DNA of 64,000 nt, from positions 5,161,501 to 5,225,500 of the forward strand of contig NZ_CP063849.1 in the NCBI RefSeq assembly GCF_015277775.1, read 5' to 3'. The position numbers were made by a program, and so were the translations under genes. The notes under the pieces are model-generated. The model did no database searches. It was not told where the DNA came from and saw only the letters and a list, made by a program, of their open reading frames with translations. Origin of the DNA: Paludibaculum fermentans. Lineage in GTDB: Bacteria > Acidobacteriota > Terriglobia > Bryobacterales > Bryobacteraceae. Shown here piece by piece: positions 8,743 to 17,069 of the stretch. Position 1 is the stretch's first letter. Each line of letters begins with the position of its first letter.

Positions 8743-9824
8743 AGCACTATCACGCCCCCGGGCGCGTCAACCTGATCGGTGAACACACGGACTATAACGC
8801 AGGCTTCGTGATGCCCATCGCCATCGCGGTTGGCTGCGACATCCGGGTGGGTTCGATCCGGAAGAAAGAGATCCGGCTGACGTCCAGGCAGTTTCCCGGG
8901 GATCTTTCCTACCCCATCGATTCGATTGCGGGCATGTCGAAGACCGGCACGTGGGCCGATTACGTCCTGGGCGTGGCACAGCAGATCCTGGCGCTGGGTC
9001 TTGAGCTGAAACCGATGCATCTGGCGATCGACTCGTCGGTGCCGACAGGCGGCGGGCTCAGCTCCTCGGCGGCCCTCGAGGTTTCCGGAGCATTGGCCCT
9101 GCTGGGCGACAACGAGGTCACTAAGCTGGAGCTTGCCCAGTTGTGCCAGCGGGCGGAGCGCGAGTTCGTCGGCATGCCTTGCGGAATCATGGATCAATAC
9201 GCCTCGGTCTTTGGCGAGGCGCATAAAGCGATCATGCTGGATTGCCGGTCCAACACGCACAAACTGGCGCCCATCCCGGATGGCGCGGAAGTCGTGGTCG
9301 TCAACTCGATGGTAAAGCACGAGTTAGGCTCTTCGGCCTACCGCGATCGGGTGGCGGAATGCCATCAGGCACTCTCTCACTTCCCCGGGAAAACGGCTCT
9401 CCGCGACGTCACCCTGGGCGAATTGGAGCGTGCCGCATCCAAGATGGAAGAGATTCCGCTGGCCCGCGCCCGCCACGTCATCCTTGAGGACCTGCGCGTG
9501 GAGAACTTCTTCGCCGCGGCGGAGGACAACGACCTGCCACTGATGGGCAAGCTGATGGTGGAATCCCATCGCAGCCTGCAGCACGATTACGAAGTGAGCT
9601 GCGTGGAGTTAGATTCCCTGGTTGATACGGCGCTCACGATCGACGGCGTCTACGGCGCCCGCATGACCGGCGGCGGCTTCGGCGGCTGCACAGTGAACCT
9701 GGTGGATCCGAAAGATGTTGATCGCTTCGAAAACGAGATCATCGCGCGCTACCAGGCCCAGTGGAATCTGACTCCGGCTGTTTATCGCTTCACGCCATCA
9801 GCCGGCGCGCGGCGTGTGGAGTAG
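8721..9824 (+). CDS. galK: Galactokinase
   Basis: A 367-residue GHMP kinase that phosphorylates galactose at C1 with ATP in the Leloir pathway. It has the galactokinase signature PGRVNLIGEHTDYN at 13-26, the GHMP ATP-binding motif PTGGGLSSSAALE at 108-120, the catalytic-base region CGIMDQYAS with Asp158, and the third motif GARMTGGGFGGC near the C-terminus. The start is GTG at 8721, inside the preceding small ORF, and the next gene overlaps its end by 11 bases, so the three are probably coupled. No galT, galE or mutarotase is in the window. Confidence 0.95.
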   Translation: MARAPRIKHYHAPGRVNLIGEHTDYNAGFVMPIAIAVGCDIRVGSIRKKEIRLTSRQFPGDLSYPIDSIAGMSKTGTWADYVLGVAQQILALGLELKPMHLAIDSSVPTGGGLSSSAALEVSGALALLGDNEVTKLELAQLCQRAEREFVGMPCGIMDQYASVFGEAHKAIMLDCRSNTHKLAPIPDGAEVVVVNSMVKHELGSSAYRDRVAECHQALSHFPGKTALRDVTLGELERAASKMEEIPLARARHVILEDLRVENFFAAAEDNDLPLMGKLMVESHRSLQHDYEVSCVELDSLVDTALTIDGVYGARMTGGGFGGCTVNLVDPKDVDRFENEIIARYQAQWNLTPAVYRFTPSAGARRVE

Positions 9825-11496
9825 GCTTCTGCACAGGCGGGCCGTATGGCTTGCCTGTGTACTGGCTCTTGTCTCGCTACAGTTCGCCCGGCAGTTCACC
9901 GCCGCGCTGCAGGAGACGCAGGTTTTCGACGAAGGCCTGCACCTCTCGGCGGGTTACACCATCCTGCTGACCGGCGATTACCGCCTGAATCCGGAGCACC
10001 CTCCGCTGGGCCGGGTTCTCAATGCGTTGCCTCTGCTGTTTCTGAAGCCCGACCCAAAACTTGACTCGCAGGGATGGAAAGAAGCGGACGCCATCGCGGT
10101 CGGCCGCGATCTGCTGTATCACCAGCAAACTCTGAAGCCGGAGCAGATCCTGCTGCCTGCGAGGCTGGTGACGATTGCCCTGACCCTGGTCCTGGCCCTG
10201 ACCATGGCGTTCTGGATGCGAGCCCGCTACGGCCCACCGGCGGCGCTGCTGGCCGTATTCCTGGTCACGCTTGACCCGAACCTCTCCGCGCATGGGCACT
10301 ACGTCACCACCGACTTCATCGCAACACTGACTTGCTTCCTCGCCGTCCTGGCGTTCGACCGCATGCAGAGGCGGGGCCACCCGCTAGATATCCTTTGGGC
10401 CGGGCTCGCCCTGGGCGCGGCGTTGGTTTCCAAGTTCTCGGCCGTCTTCCTGCTGCCGGTCTTTGCCGTGCTGTGGCTGCTGCACCGGACACCCTGGCGC
10501 ACGACGCTGCTGCAGTTGGCGGGGCTGATCCTGGTGAGCGGGCTTGTGGTGGCCGTCAGCTATGGTCCGGAAACGCTGCGCTCGCGCCATGCGCCCCGGC
10601 TGAACGACGTCGTCAAGAAAGACACGGCGATTGGCTATGCGCTGCGCGTGGGCGGACGCTACCTGCACCTGCCGGCGCATCCCTTCTTCCTTGGATTGAA
10701 TGAGATGGCGTTGCATCAGAAGGCCGGACACCCATCCTACATGCTGGGCATGGTGCGGCTGCATGGGACGTGGAGCTATTTCCCGTTTGTCTTCCTGGTC
10801 AAGACCCCGTTGGGCGCCCTGCTGCTGTGCCTGCTGGCGCTGCCACTGCTGCGCCGTTTCAGCCGGGACCTGCTGGTCCTGGCGGTCCCGCTTGGCATCT
10901 ATTGGGTGCTCTGCCTGACCAGCGGGATCAACATCGGCGTGCGCCACCTGCTGCCGGTATTCCCCTTTACCTACGCGCTGGTAGCCGTTCTCATCGCCCG
11001 GCATTCCGTTCAGGTGTACAGGAAGGCGGCTCCCGCCCTGGTGGGCGTGGCCTGCCTTGTGCTGGTGGGCGAGTCCGCTTACATTGCGCCGCACGACATC
11101 GCGTTCTTCAATCCGGCGGTGGGCGGACCGGCGAACGGCCCGAAGCTGCTGTTGGACTCCAACCTGGACTGGGGACAGGACTTAGGGAATCTCCGGCGCT
11201 GGCTGGACGCGCGCGGGCGGAATGACGTCTGCCTGGCCTACTTTGGCTCGGCCGATGAGAAGTACTTCCGGTTTCAGGGCTGGGCGATCCCAGCCAATAT
11301 GCACCTGCGTGCAGGCGAGCGTCCGCCGTGCCACCTGGCCGCTATCAGTGTGACTCTGCTGGAAGGGGTCTATCACGAGCGCGCCTGGTACGCCTGGCTG
11401 AGGGCAAGACAACCGCTGGCCCGCATCGGGTGGTCCATCTACGTCTACGACACAACCGATGTTTCGGAGGGCAGGATCCCGAAGGAGAGCTTCTGA
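9814..11496 (+). CDS. GT39-like membrane glycosyltransferase (ArnT/PMT superfamily)
   Basis: A 560-residue polytopic protein. Near the N-terminus, FDEGLHLSAGYTILLTGDYR and NPEHPPLGR hold the acidic and lipid-phosphate-contact pattern of the first periplasmic loop in PMT/ArnT-like GT-C enzymes, followed by about ten membrane segments and a soluble tail. Such enzymes move a sugar from a polyprenyl phosphate carrier to an acceptor on the outer face of the membrane. I use the GTG at 9814, which overlaps galK, because no better start lies before the first helix. Donor and acceptor are unknown. Confidence 0.85.
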   Translation: MWSRLLHRRAVWLACVLALVSLQFARQFTAALQETQVFDEGLHLSAGYTILLTGDYRLNPEHPPLGRVLNALPLLFLKPDPKLDSQGWKEADAIAVGRDLLYHQQTLKPEQILLPARLVTIALTLVLALTMAFWMRARYGPPAALLAVFLVTLDPNLSAHGHYVTTDFIATLTCFLAVLAFDRMQRRGHPLDILWAGLALGAALVSKFSAVFLLPVFAVLWLLHRTPWRTTLLQLAGLILVSGLVVAVSYGPETLRSRHAPRLNDVVKKDTAIGYALRVGGRYLHLPAHPFFLGLNEMALHQKAGHPSYMLGMVRLHGTWSYFPFVFLVKTPLGALLLCLLALPLLRRFSRDLLVLAVPLGIYWVLCLTSGINIGVRHLLPVFPFTYALVAVLIARHSVQVYRKAAPALVGVACLVLVGESAYIAPHDIAFFNPAVGGPANGPKLLLDSNLDWGQDLGNLRRWLDARGRNDVCLAYFGSADEKYFRFQGWAIPANMHLRAGERPPCHLAAISVTLLEGVYHERAWYAWLRARQPLARIGWSIYVYDTTDVSEGRIPKESF

Positions 11497-11525
11497 CCGG
11501 GCGCTGGCCGTCCGGCGGTTGCGAG

Positions 11526-11834
11526 TCAGACGACCGGGTCGGCGCCGTTCTCCACCGGCCCCGCAATGGGCAGCCTGTGCTTCTTCTCCAGGTACTCTGA
11601 GAGCTTGAGCAGGGTGCGTCCGCCGCGGTCCACATACCGATTGGCGGCCTTCTGGTAGCGCCGCAGCACCTCACGGCGGTTGGCGTCGCGCAGTTCGCAG
11701 GACTCGATATCCAGCAGCACCTCCACTTCCCAGGACTGGAACGTGTTGCGCTGAATGCGGCCGCGCAGCAACTCCTGCATCAGCTTGTTGAACTGGTGCA
11801 GGCGCGCCTCAAGCTCGTGAACGGGTAAGTTCAT
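11526..11834 (-). CDS. Conserved hypothetical protein, last gene of the groES run
   Basis: A 102-residue soluble, charged, largely helical protein (HELEARLHQFNKLMQELLRG; LRRYQKAANRYVDRG). No signal peptide, metal-binding site or catalytic motif is visible and I do not recognise the family. It lies 68 bases downstream of the SirB1-like gene on the same strand. Its stop is 29 bases from the convergent stop of the GT39-like gene. Confidence 0.72.
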   Translation of the reverse strand: MNLPVHELEARLHQFNKLMQELLRGRIQRNTFQSWEVEVLLDIESCELRDANRREVLRRYQKAANRYVDRGGRTLLKLSEYLEKKHRLPIAGPVENGADPVV

Positions 11835-11902
11835 TTCCTCCGCGTAATGATTTTAGCTGGAATTGGGAGACAGTGCCTGGAATCGTTCGTTCCAGCAGGA
11901 GA

Positions 11903-12565
11903 CTAAGGCGCTACAAAACGAAGCCAATTCTCCACGATGCCTGCCCTGGGGTTGTCTCCGGCGCGGCGGTAAGAGCCCCATAGATTCCTCAACATGCGGC
12001 CCACAATCGCCCGCTTGCCGCAGGGCACAAACTGTAGTTCCACGCTCTGGCCGGGCCGCGCCGTGAGCTCGCGAATCTTTTCGACACAGTCCTCTTCGGT
12101 CAGCAGCCGGCCTTGATCGAACACATCGACGTAAACTCGCACCAGCCCGTCGTTGTACTGGCACACGAAGTGAGCCGGCAGGGCAACGCCATATACAGGC
12201 CGCAGCAATCGACGGGCGATCTCTAGGTAGATGACGGAGAGGGTAATCGGCAGTCCCTTGCGCCTCTCGATGACCAGCGGCAGGCAACTGTTCTCCGCCG
12301 CATAGTAGTCTTCCCGATCACCGCGCAGGCCCACCCCGTCGAACAGAACCCGGTTGACGGCGCTGAGGAAATGAGCCCCACCCGCGCCGGGCATCAGCAT
12401 GCCTTCGATTTGCCCGGCCCATTCATCCAGAAGCCGCAGGATCGGCTCGGGATCACAAGGCCCGGTGTGGATGGACGCCAGTTCGATTGCCGCGGCATCG
12501 AGTTCCATCGCCTGTTCATCGCCTGCCACCAGGGCTTGGAATGCGGCTGAAGGCTCTACCAACAT
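11903..12565 (-). CDS. SirB1/transglutaminase-like family protein
   Basis: A 220-residue protein. I prefer the ATG at 12565, which has GAGAA just upstream, over a longer frame that would overlap the preceding gene. It has the SirB1 N-terminal region (FLSAVNRVLFDGVGLRGD) followed by the transglutaminase-like-2 signature GLPITLSVIYLEIARRL and VALPAHFVCQY. The family's biochemical role is poorly defined, and the usual C-terminal TPR of SirB1 is absent. It sits in a six-gene run with groES and an OmpH-like chaperone, which may point to protein quality control. Confidence 0.85.
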   Translation of the reverse strand: MLVEPSAAFQALVAGDEQAMELDAAAIELASIHTGPCDPEPILRLLDEWAGQIEGMLMPGAGGAHFLSAVNRVLFDGVGLRGDREDYYAAENSCLPLVIERRKGLPITLSVIYLEIARRLLRPVYGVALPAHFVCQYNDGLVRVYVDVFDQGRLLTEEDCVEKIRELTARPGQSVELQFVPCGKRAIVGRMLRNLWGSYRRAGDNPRAGIVENWLRFVAP

Positions 12566-12608
12566 GATTTCTCGCAGGATAGTTTTCCAATAATGGACAT
12601 CGTCCGCA

Positions 12609-12908
12609 TCAGGCCCACTGGCCCAAGCCGCCGGACAGGGAAACGACACCCAACAACGCGACCACAGCCCCCGCCAGACGGAGTGAAGTGGCGGCGGGTG
12701 GGTTTCCAGCCGAACCACGGGACGTTACGGCCCAGGGATGCCCGCCCTGCAGCGCGCTGCTAAAGCGCTGGATACCTTCCATAAAGTCCTGGATCAGCCG
12801 CCATGCACCGGCGGGCTGGACGGCCATCCAGACGCCTGCATAGATCAATCCCGCGCCCACGACAACCGGCGCCAATCCCTGACCCGAACCGGCCGAAGGC
12901 AAAAGCAT
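12609..12908 (-). CDS. Small membrane protein of unknown function
   Basis: A 99-residue protein with two hydrophobic segments, about residues 12-30 (LAPVVVGAGLIYAGVWMAV) and 78-96 (LRLAGAVVALLGVVSLSGG), joined by a polar loop. No family is recognised. Support comes from its spacing, 52 bases after one gene and 43 before the next on the same strand, and from GAGG close to its ATG. It could be a two-helix inner-membrane protein. Confidence 0.6.
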   Translation of the reverse strand: MLLPSAGSGQGLAPVVVGAGLIYAGVWMAVQPAGAWRLIQDFMEGIQRFSSALQGGHPWAVTSRGSAGNPPAATSLRLAGAVVALLGVVSLSGGLGQWA

Positions 12909-12960
12909 GCCTCATGCTACCACTAGATCGAGTGGGCTCACCCCGGCCGCGCAGGCGTGG

Positions 12961-13437
12961 CTATTTGAAGAAGATATCCAGAAACTTCGTGTTGCGTCCG
13001 GTGGCATCGACGCAGTACTCAAACGGGCTGAAACTGAGGTTTCGGTCCTTCCGGTCCACGTAGAGCAGGACTTCTTCCTTCGGAAACTGGAGAATCTGGA
13101 TCACGCCCCCGTCGCACGAGCGTGTGCGGCGGATGCTCGCCAGCGTGATATCGGCGTGCGCGCTCTTCGGTCCCCAATCCTCCAGGAACCGCTGGAGGTT
13201 ATAGTCGCGGCACGGCTTAGCCGGATCGCAACCCCACAGGCGGTACGCGTCTTCGTATTTCTTATCTTTCAGCAGGTCGAGAAACTTCGAGATCTGCCGC
13301 TTCTCCTGGAAGTCGTGCAGAAAGAAGTAGCCGGCCACGGAAAGCAGGACAACAGCCACGGCGGCGATGACGACGCGTTTCACTCCACGTTCGCGCTTCG
13401 CATCGGAGACTCCGTAGCTGTCCAGATACCCGGCCAT
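12961..13437 (-). CDS. Membrane-anchored hypothetical protein
   Basis: A 158-residue protein with a short cytoplasmic N-terminus, one membrane segment at about 20-40 (VKRVVIAAVAVVLLSVAGYFF) and an extracytoplasmic domain with four cysteines (WGCDPAKPCRDY; RTRSCDGG; FEYCVD) that could form disulfides. A good AGGAGG lies nine bases before the ATG. The fold loosely recalls small NTF2-like lipoprotein-type domains, but I would not assign it. It follows the OmpH-like gene by 23 bases. Confidence 0.78.
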   Translation of the reverse strand: MAGYLDSYGVSDAKRERGVKRVVIAAVAVVLLSVAGYFFLHDFQEKRQISKFLDLLKDKKYEDAYRLWGCDPAKPCRDYNLQRFLEDWGPKSAHADITLASIRRTRSCDGGVIQILQFPKEEVLLYVDRKDRNLSFSPFEYCVDATGRNTKFLDIFFK

Positions 13438-13460
13438 GACTCGGGTCCTCCTGTCCTAGA

Positions 13461-13988
13461 CTACTTTTTCGACGGATACGCTTTGTCGTAAGCGGCGGTG
13501 ACGTCGGCTGAGATGTCCATCGTCGGCTTGAAGTACAGGAGGTTGGCGCCATCGACAACGAGATCCAGGCCCTTCTCCTCGGACACCTTCTTCACGACTT
13601 CCTGCAGCCGCTGACCCACGCGCTGCAGGATGTCCTGCCGCTCGCGATTCACTTCGTTCTGCAGGCCTTCGCTGTTGCGCTGCAGCTGGCGCTGCTTCAT
13701 CTGGATCCTGGCAGCCATGTCGGCCAGGGCGGCCTCGTTGTACTTGGCCTGATTGGTTTCGTAGTCCTGGCTCAGCTTGGCAACTTCCTTTTCGAGGTTC
13801 GCCAATTCATCCTGGCGGGGCCCGAATTTGGCCTTCAGGTCGGCTTCGGCCTGCTTGATCTCGGCCGTATCGGCCAGGGCCTTTTGCAGGTTGACGGCCG
13901 CGACCTTCACTTGAGCTGAGGCCACCACTGTGGCGCAGAGCATCAGGGCAGCCAAACCGGCGAGACGTTTCCAGCGGATCGCAATCAT
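13461..13988 (-). CDS. OmpH/Skp-family periplasmic chaperone
   Basis: A 175-residue exported protein with a signal peptide ending LCATVVASAQ, a short beta strand VKVAAVNLQKAL and a long coiled-coil region with many Gln, Lys and Glu residues (about 45-140). It ends in a strand-forming LDLVVDGANLLYF, the usual Skp architecture. Skp trimers hold unfolded outer-membrane proteins in the periplasm. I use the ATG at 13988; a TTG four codons upstream sits too close to the AAGGAG. It follows groES by 44 bases, so cytoplasmic and periplasmic chaperone genes are probably co-expressed. Confidence 0.88.
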   Translation of the reverse strand: MIAIRWKRLAGLAALMLCATVVASAQVKVAAVNLQKALADTAEIKQAEADLKAKFGPRQDELANLEKEVAKLSQDYETNQAKYNEAALADMAARIQMKQRQLQRNSEGLQNEVNRERQDILQRVGQRLQEVVKKVSEEKGLDLVVDGANLLYFKPTMDISADVTAAYDKAYPSKK

Positions 13989-14032
13989 GAGAATCTTCAA
14001 ACTCCTTAAAACTTACTTTGAGGGGCCCGGCT

Positions 14033-14320
14033 CTAGCCGAGCACCGCCAGAATTTCGTCCTCGCGTAGAATCAGGTACTCGACTCCATCAATCTTTACAT
14101 CCGAACCGGAGTACTTGCCGAAGAGAATAACGTCACCGGATTTCACTTCGAGACCGCAACGCTGCCCGTTCTCCAGCAACTTACCATTGCCGACGGCTAC
14201 CACTTCGCCACGCTGCGGCTTCTCCTTCGCGGTGTCCGGAATAATTATACCGCCCACCTGCGCTTCGCCTTGCTCCACGCGCTTTACCAGCACTCGGTCG
14301 TGTAACGGGCGCAGTGCCAT
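14033..14320 (-). CDS. groES: Co-chaperonin GroES
   Basis: A 95-residue protein that matches the family throughout: [12 protein letters not shown] at the N-terminus, the mobile loop with [13 protein letters not shown] that binds GroEL, the GEVVAVGNG segment and the terminal [12 protein letters not shown] with [20 protein letters not shown] lies before the ATG. GroES caps GroEL. No groEL follows: the next gene is an OmpH-like chaperone. The upstream region has a sigma-70-like promoter and no CIRCE element, so HrcA control is not evident. Confidence 0.96.
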   Translation of the reverse strand: MALRPLHDRVLVKRVEQGEAQVGGIIIPDTAKEKPQRGEVVAVGNGKLLENGQRCGLEVKSGDVILFGKYSGSDVKIDGVEYLILREDEILAVLG

Positions 14321-14407
14321 AGGTTCTCTCCCTCGCTATTAGACGCCAGAACTTCGAATTCGGACGCACACGCCCTCTCTCGATGCGGCCGTGCTGGTCC
14401 ATCTTGC

Positions 14408-14437
14408 ATTGTAGAATCCCCGGAGCCACATCCTCAA
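14408..14437 (-). promoter_or_regulatory. Sigma-70-like promoter for the groES run
   Basis: On the minus strand, TTGAGG (plus 14432-14437) is followed after 18 bases by TACAAT (plus 14408-14413). Transcription would start near 14400 and give a leader of about 80 bases before the groES ATG at 14320. The -10 box is good and the -35 box is fair. Confidence 0.4.
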
Positions 14438-14589
14438 CTGCCGAATGCCCCCCTCGTCCGTTATGATGATCTCTGGAAGATCGCCTGCAGCAAGGTCGCA
14501 CGGAGTTGTTCCCGCGAGCCCCAAGCGCTGTCTTAACCGTTGTATGACGGAAGCGGGCATCCAGGCGTTTCGGAAAGATACAACGCCGC

Positions 14590-15177
14590 ATGAACGAATT
14601 CAGCGACGAAGAGCTGGTGGCTCGGGCGCTGGAGTCCGGCCGGCCGGACCCGTCAAATCCTTGGCTGCACGAACTTTTCTCCCGTCACCAGCGTCGCGTT
14701 GTCCTTTGGTGCCTGCGCTACTCCGCCAATCGCGAAGAGGCCCTGGACCTATCGCAAGAGGTGATGGCGAATACGTTTCGCCGCCTGGAGACCTTTCAGG
14801 GCAACTCCAAATTCACGACCTGGCTCTTCACTGTCTGCCGCAATCATTGCCTGAACGCCATCAAGAGCAAAGCCAGCCGGCCGGAGTCCGGTGGCGAGGA
14901 GTTGCTGTTGAGCCTGGCCGCTCCCTCCGGCGCGTCCATCGAGGACCGCCTGACCCAGGAATCGCAACTGGAGCTCGCCCGGACCTGGATTCGAGACTCG
15001 CTCGACAAGACCGAGCAGCGCGTGTTTGTCATGCACTTTCTGGAGGAGATCCCCTTGGACGCCATCACGCGGGCCATGGGACTCACCAATCCCAGCGGAG
15101 CCAAGGCGTATATAGTGAGCGCCCGCCGGAAACTGTCCGAAGCCGCGCGGCGATGGAGGTCGCAGCATGAACGATAA
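14590..15177 (+). CDS. ECF-type RNA polymerase sigma factor
   Basis: A 195-residue protein with sigma region 2 at about 30-95 (LDLSQEVMANTFRRLETFQG, then FTTWLFTVCRNHCLNAIK) and region 4 at about 130-185 (LDKTEQRVFVMHFLEEIPLDAITRAM, then AYIVSARRKL). It redirects RNA polymerase to a regulon in response to an envelope signal. The next gene, overlapping by 11 bases, encodes a membrane anti-sigma factor, the usual arrangement. No obvious matching ECF promoter was found in front of it. Confidence 0.92.
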   Translation: MNEFSDEELVARALESGRPDPSNPWLHELFSRHQRRVVLWCLRYSANREEALDLSQEVMANTFRRLETFQGNSKFTTWLFTVCRNHCLNAIKSKASRPESGGEELLLSLAAPSGASIEDRLTQESQLELARTWIRDSLDKTEQRVFVMHFLEEIPLDAITRAMGLTNPSGAKAYIVSARRKLSEAARRWRSQHER

Positions 15178-15847
15178 CGAGGCTCTCCGCGCCCCCGGCC
15201 ATTGCCTGGAACCTGCTGAAATTGAAGCCTTTGTGGAAGGGCGCGCGGATCAGCTCGCGGCCCACGTCGAAGCCTGCCCCGCTTGCAGCCACGTCGCCGC
15301 CTCCTATCGCGAATTCCTGGAAGCTGACGTCCGGGCCGACGAGAAGGCCGATATCGAATGGATCGAGTCACGCCTCAGGAAGCCCGCTCCGAAGCGTAGC
15401 TGGTTCGCCTGGCTGGGCCCATCACCCATGCCACGCTGGGCTTTCAGCCTGGCCGCGATCCTCCTGATTGTGGCCGGATCGCTGCAACTGCGCCGCATGG
15501 CCGGTCCGGGCCTGCGTACCCCTGAAACGGGCGCCAGCGTCGTCCGCTCGTCGCAGGTTCACCTCCAGTCCCCTTCCGGAGATGTGGAGACCGCCCCCGA
15601 TTTCTTCCAATGGGACCCGGTCGACAAGGCCGCGGCCTACGAGTTCCAGATCACCGAAGTAGACGGCACACCTCTCTGGACGGGCCGCACAAATCAGACG
15701 AAACTAAATTCCGCGCCGGACATCCAACGCTTCATGCTTCCGCGCAAAGCGCTGCTTTGGCGGGTGAAGGCACTCAGTGCCTCAGGTGGGGTGATCGCAG
15801 AGTCCGCTTCCGAGCGATTTAAGGTTCTTCCCTCCGCCAGCCGCTAG
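15167..15847 (+). CDS. Membrane anti-sigma factor with zinc-finger-like HxxxCxxC motif
   Basis: A 226-residue protein. The N-terminus carries HVEACPACSH, the anti-sigma zinc-finger pattern that clamps ECF sigma factors. One membrane helix follows at about 90-107 (WAFSLAAILLIVAGSLQL). The extracytoplasmic part, about 140-220, looks like a fibronectin-III-type domain (FFQWDPVDKAAAYEFQITEV; LLWRVKALSASGGVIAES). The start overlaps the sigma gene by 11 bases, so production is coupled. The exposed domain could sense an envelope or sugar ligand; that is inference. Confidence 0.87.
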   Translation: MNDNEALRAPGHCLEPAEIEAFVEGRADQLAAHVEACPACSHVAASYREFLEADVRADEKADIEWIESRLRKPAPKRSWFAWLGPSPMPRWAFSLAAILLIVAGSLQLRRMAGPGLRTPETGASVVRSSQVHLQSPSGDVETAPDFFQWDPVDKAAAYEFQITEVDGTPLWTGRTNQTKLNSAPDIQRFMLPRKALLWRVKALSASGGVIAESASERFKVLPSASR

Positions 15848-15896
15848 TTGAGTTATCCTTTCAAAACGCACGTGCGCGTATCAGAGGGCAGATCGC

Positions 15897-17069
15897 ATGA
15901 AACTGGTGTTGGTTTTCCTGACAGCCGGGCTGGGACTGTTATCAGCCGGTGACTACTCCGGATACTACGGCGGAAAGTACAAGGGTCTTTGGTTGGAAGT
16001 GTCCAGCGAAGCCGCGCCGCCGGGCGGCGTTGCGCAGGTTCGCATCACGCTGACCGAACCAAAGCCCATCATCCGTACGAAGCTTTACCTCGAATTCGAC
16101 GAGCAAGTGGTCGAGCAGATCATGTCCGTCGGCGCCTACAGCGAAAACGTGGAAGCCACAGGCGTCGCCACCCGCAGAGGGAACGTGCTGGTGGTCGAGG
16201 CAGCCTCCCCCACTGGCAACCTGGGCAAGCTGCCGTGGTACCCGATCTTCTCCATTTCTGTAAAGCTGCGCGATGGCCTGCCGGCCGGCACGAGCTCGCT
16301 TTTCACGATAGGAGCCAATTCGGAGTTCTACCAGCCCGATGGTACGCCCTGGACCATTGAAAGCAACAAAGCGGGCAGCGTGGCCGTCGACGGGTCCCTA
16401 TCTATTGATGATGTCTTCCCGGGCGGCGGCACGATTCAGCCGGGCGAGTTCGTTAAGGTGACTGGGCGCGGCTTCACGCCCCAGAGCCAGGTGGCGGCGT
16501 ACAGTGCACCCGGCGTGGCAAACTATGCCGCCGATGCGCTGCAGGTGGAATACGTCTCCTCCACCGAGCTCCACGTCACCTCCGGTACGCCCTTCAGCCT
16601 GGATCTGCGCTATCTCGAGGTGACCAATCCCGACCAGTCAGAGAAGCGCTTCTACACCTCGTTGAGCGGCATCGATACCTCCCCCAGCCTGTTCGATAAC
16701 CTGAGCGCGGCCAAACCGCTCTTTGCCCCGCGTACCTTCGACACTGCCATCCTGCCCGTCTCGCAACTCAGCCCGGAGTCCGGAGCGTTCCAGGGGATCG
16801 CGCTGCAGAATCCCTCGCAGGATGCGATCGCGGTTCGTCTCGAAGTGGCAAGTCCTGACGGGGTGGGTTTCGCCTCTGCCAACGCGACCCTGCTGCCGCG
16901 GGAACAGCTATTGAAAGATATGGAAGAGGTTTTCCCGGGCTTGGCCTTGCCGGCCGGCACCACGCTGCGGATTCAATCCAGCGCTCCGGTAAGATTGATG
17001 GGTATCGCAGGCGACCGCAACGCCGGCACGATTCAACCCGTTATCCCCTCCGTCCCGTCCTCAAACTGA
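15897..17069 (+). CDS. Secreted protein with cohesin-like and IPT/TIG-like domains
   Basis: A 390-residue protein with a signal peptide (MKLVLVFLTAGLGLLSAG). Residues about 28-165 resemble a cohesin-type beta sandwich (VRITLTEPKPIIRTKLYLEF; FSISVKLRDGL). Residues about 175-260 resemble an IPT/TIG domain (DDVFPGGGTIQPGEFVKVTG). The last part is a third beta-rich domain. There is no catalytic motif, so binding or surface display is likely. Its last 29 bases overlap the end of the convergent CHAT gene. It is 49 bases downstream of the anti-sigma gene and might be a sigma target. Confidence 0.78.
   Translation: MKLVLVFLTAGLGLLSAGDYSGYYGGKYKGLWLEVSSEAAPPGGVAQVRITLTEPKPIIRTKLYLEFDEQVVEQIMSVGAYSENVEATGVATRRGNVLVVEAASPTGNLGKLPWYPIFSISVKLRDGLPAGTSSLFTIGANSEFYQPDGTPWTIESNKAGSVAVDGSLSIDDVFPGGGTIQPGEFVKVTGRGFTPQSQVAAYSAPGVANYAADALQVEYVSSTELHVTSGTPFSLDLRYLEVTNPDQSEKRFYTSLSGIDTSPSLFDNLSAAKPLFAPRTFDTAILPVSQLSPESGAFQGIALQNPSQDAIAVRLEVASPDGVGFASANATLLPREQLLKDMEEVFPGLALPAGTTLRIQSSAPVRLMGIAGDRNAGTIQPVIPSVPSSN

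Noticed and set aside
14339-14560. 73-codon minus-strand ORF between groES and the ECF sigma gene
   Set aside because: It overlaps the groES promoter and has no recognisable family or good ribosome site; noncoding is more likely.
14321-14589. CIRCE (HrcA) operator before groES
   Set aside because: The TTAGCACTC-N9-GAGTGCTAA pattern is not present; only a weak CAGCACTC/CAGTGCC similarity occurs inside the coding region.
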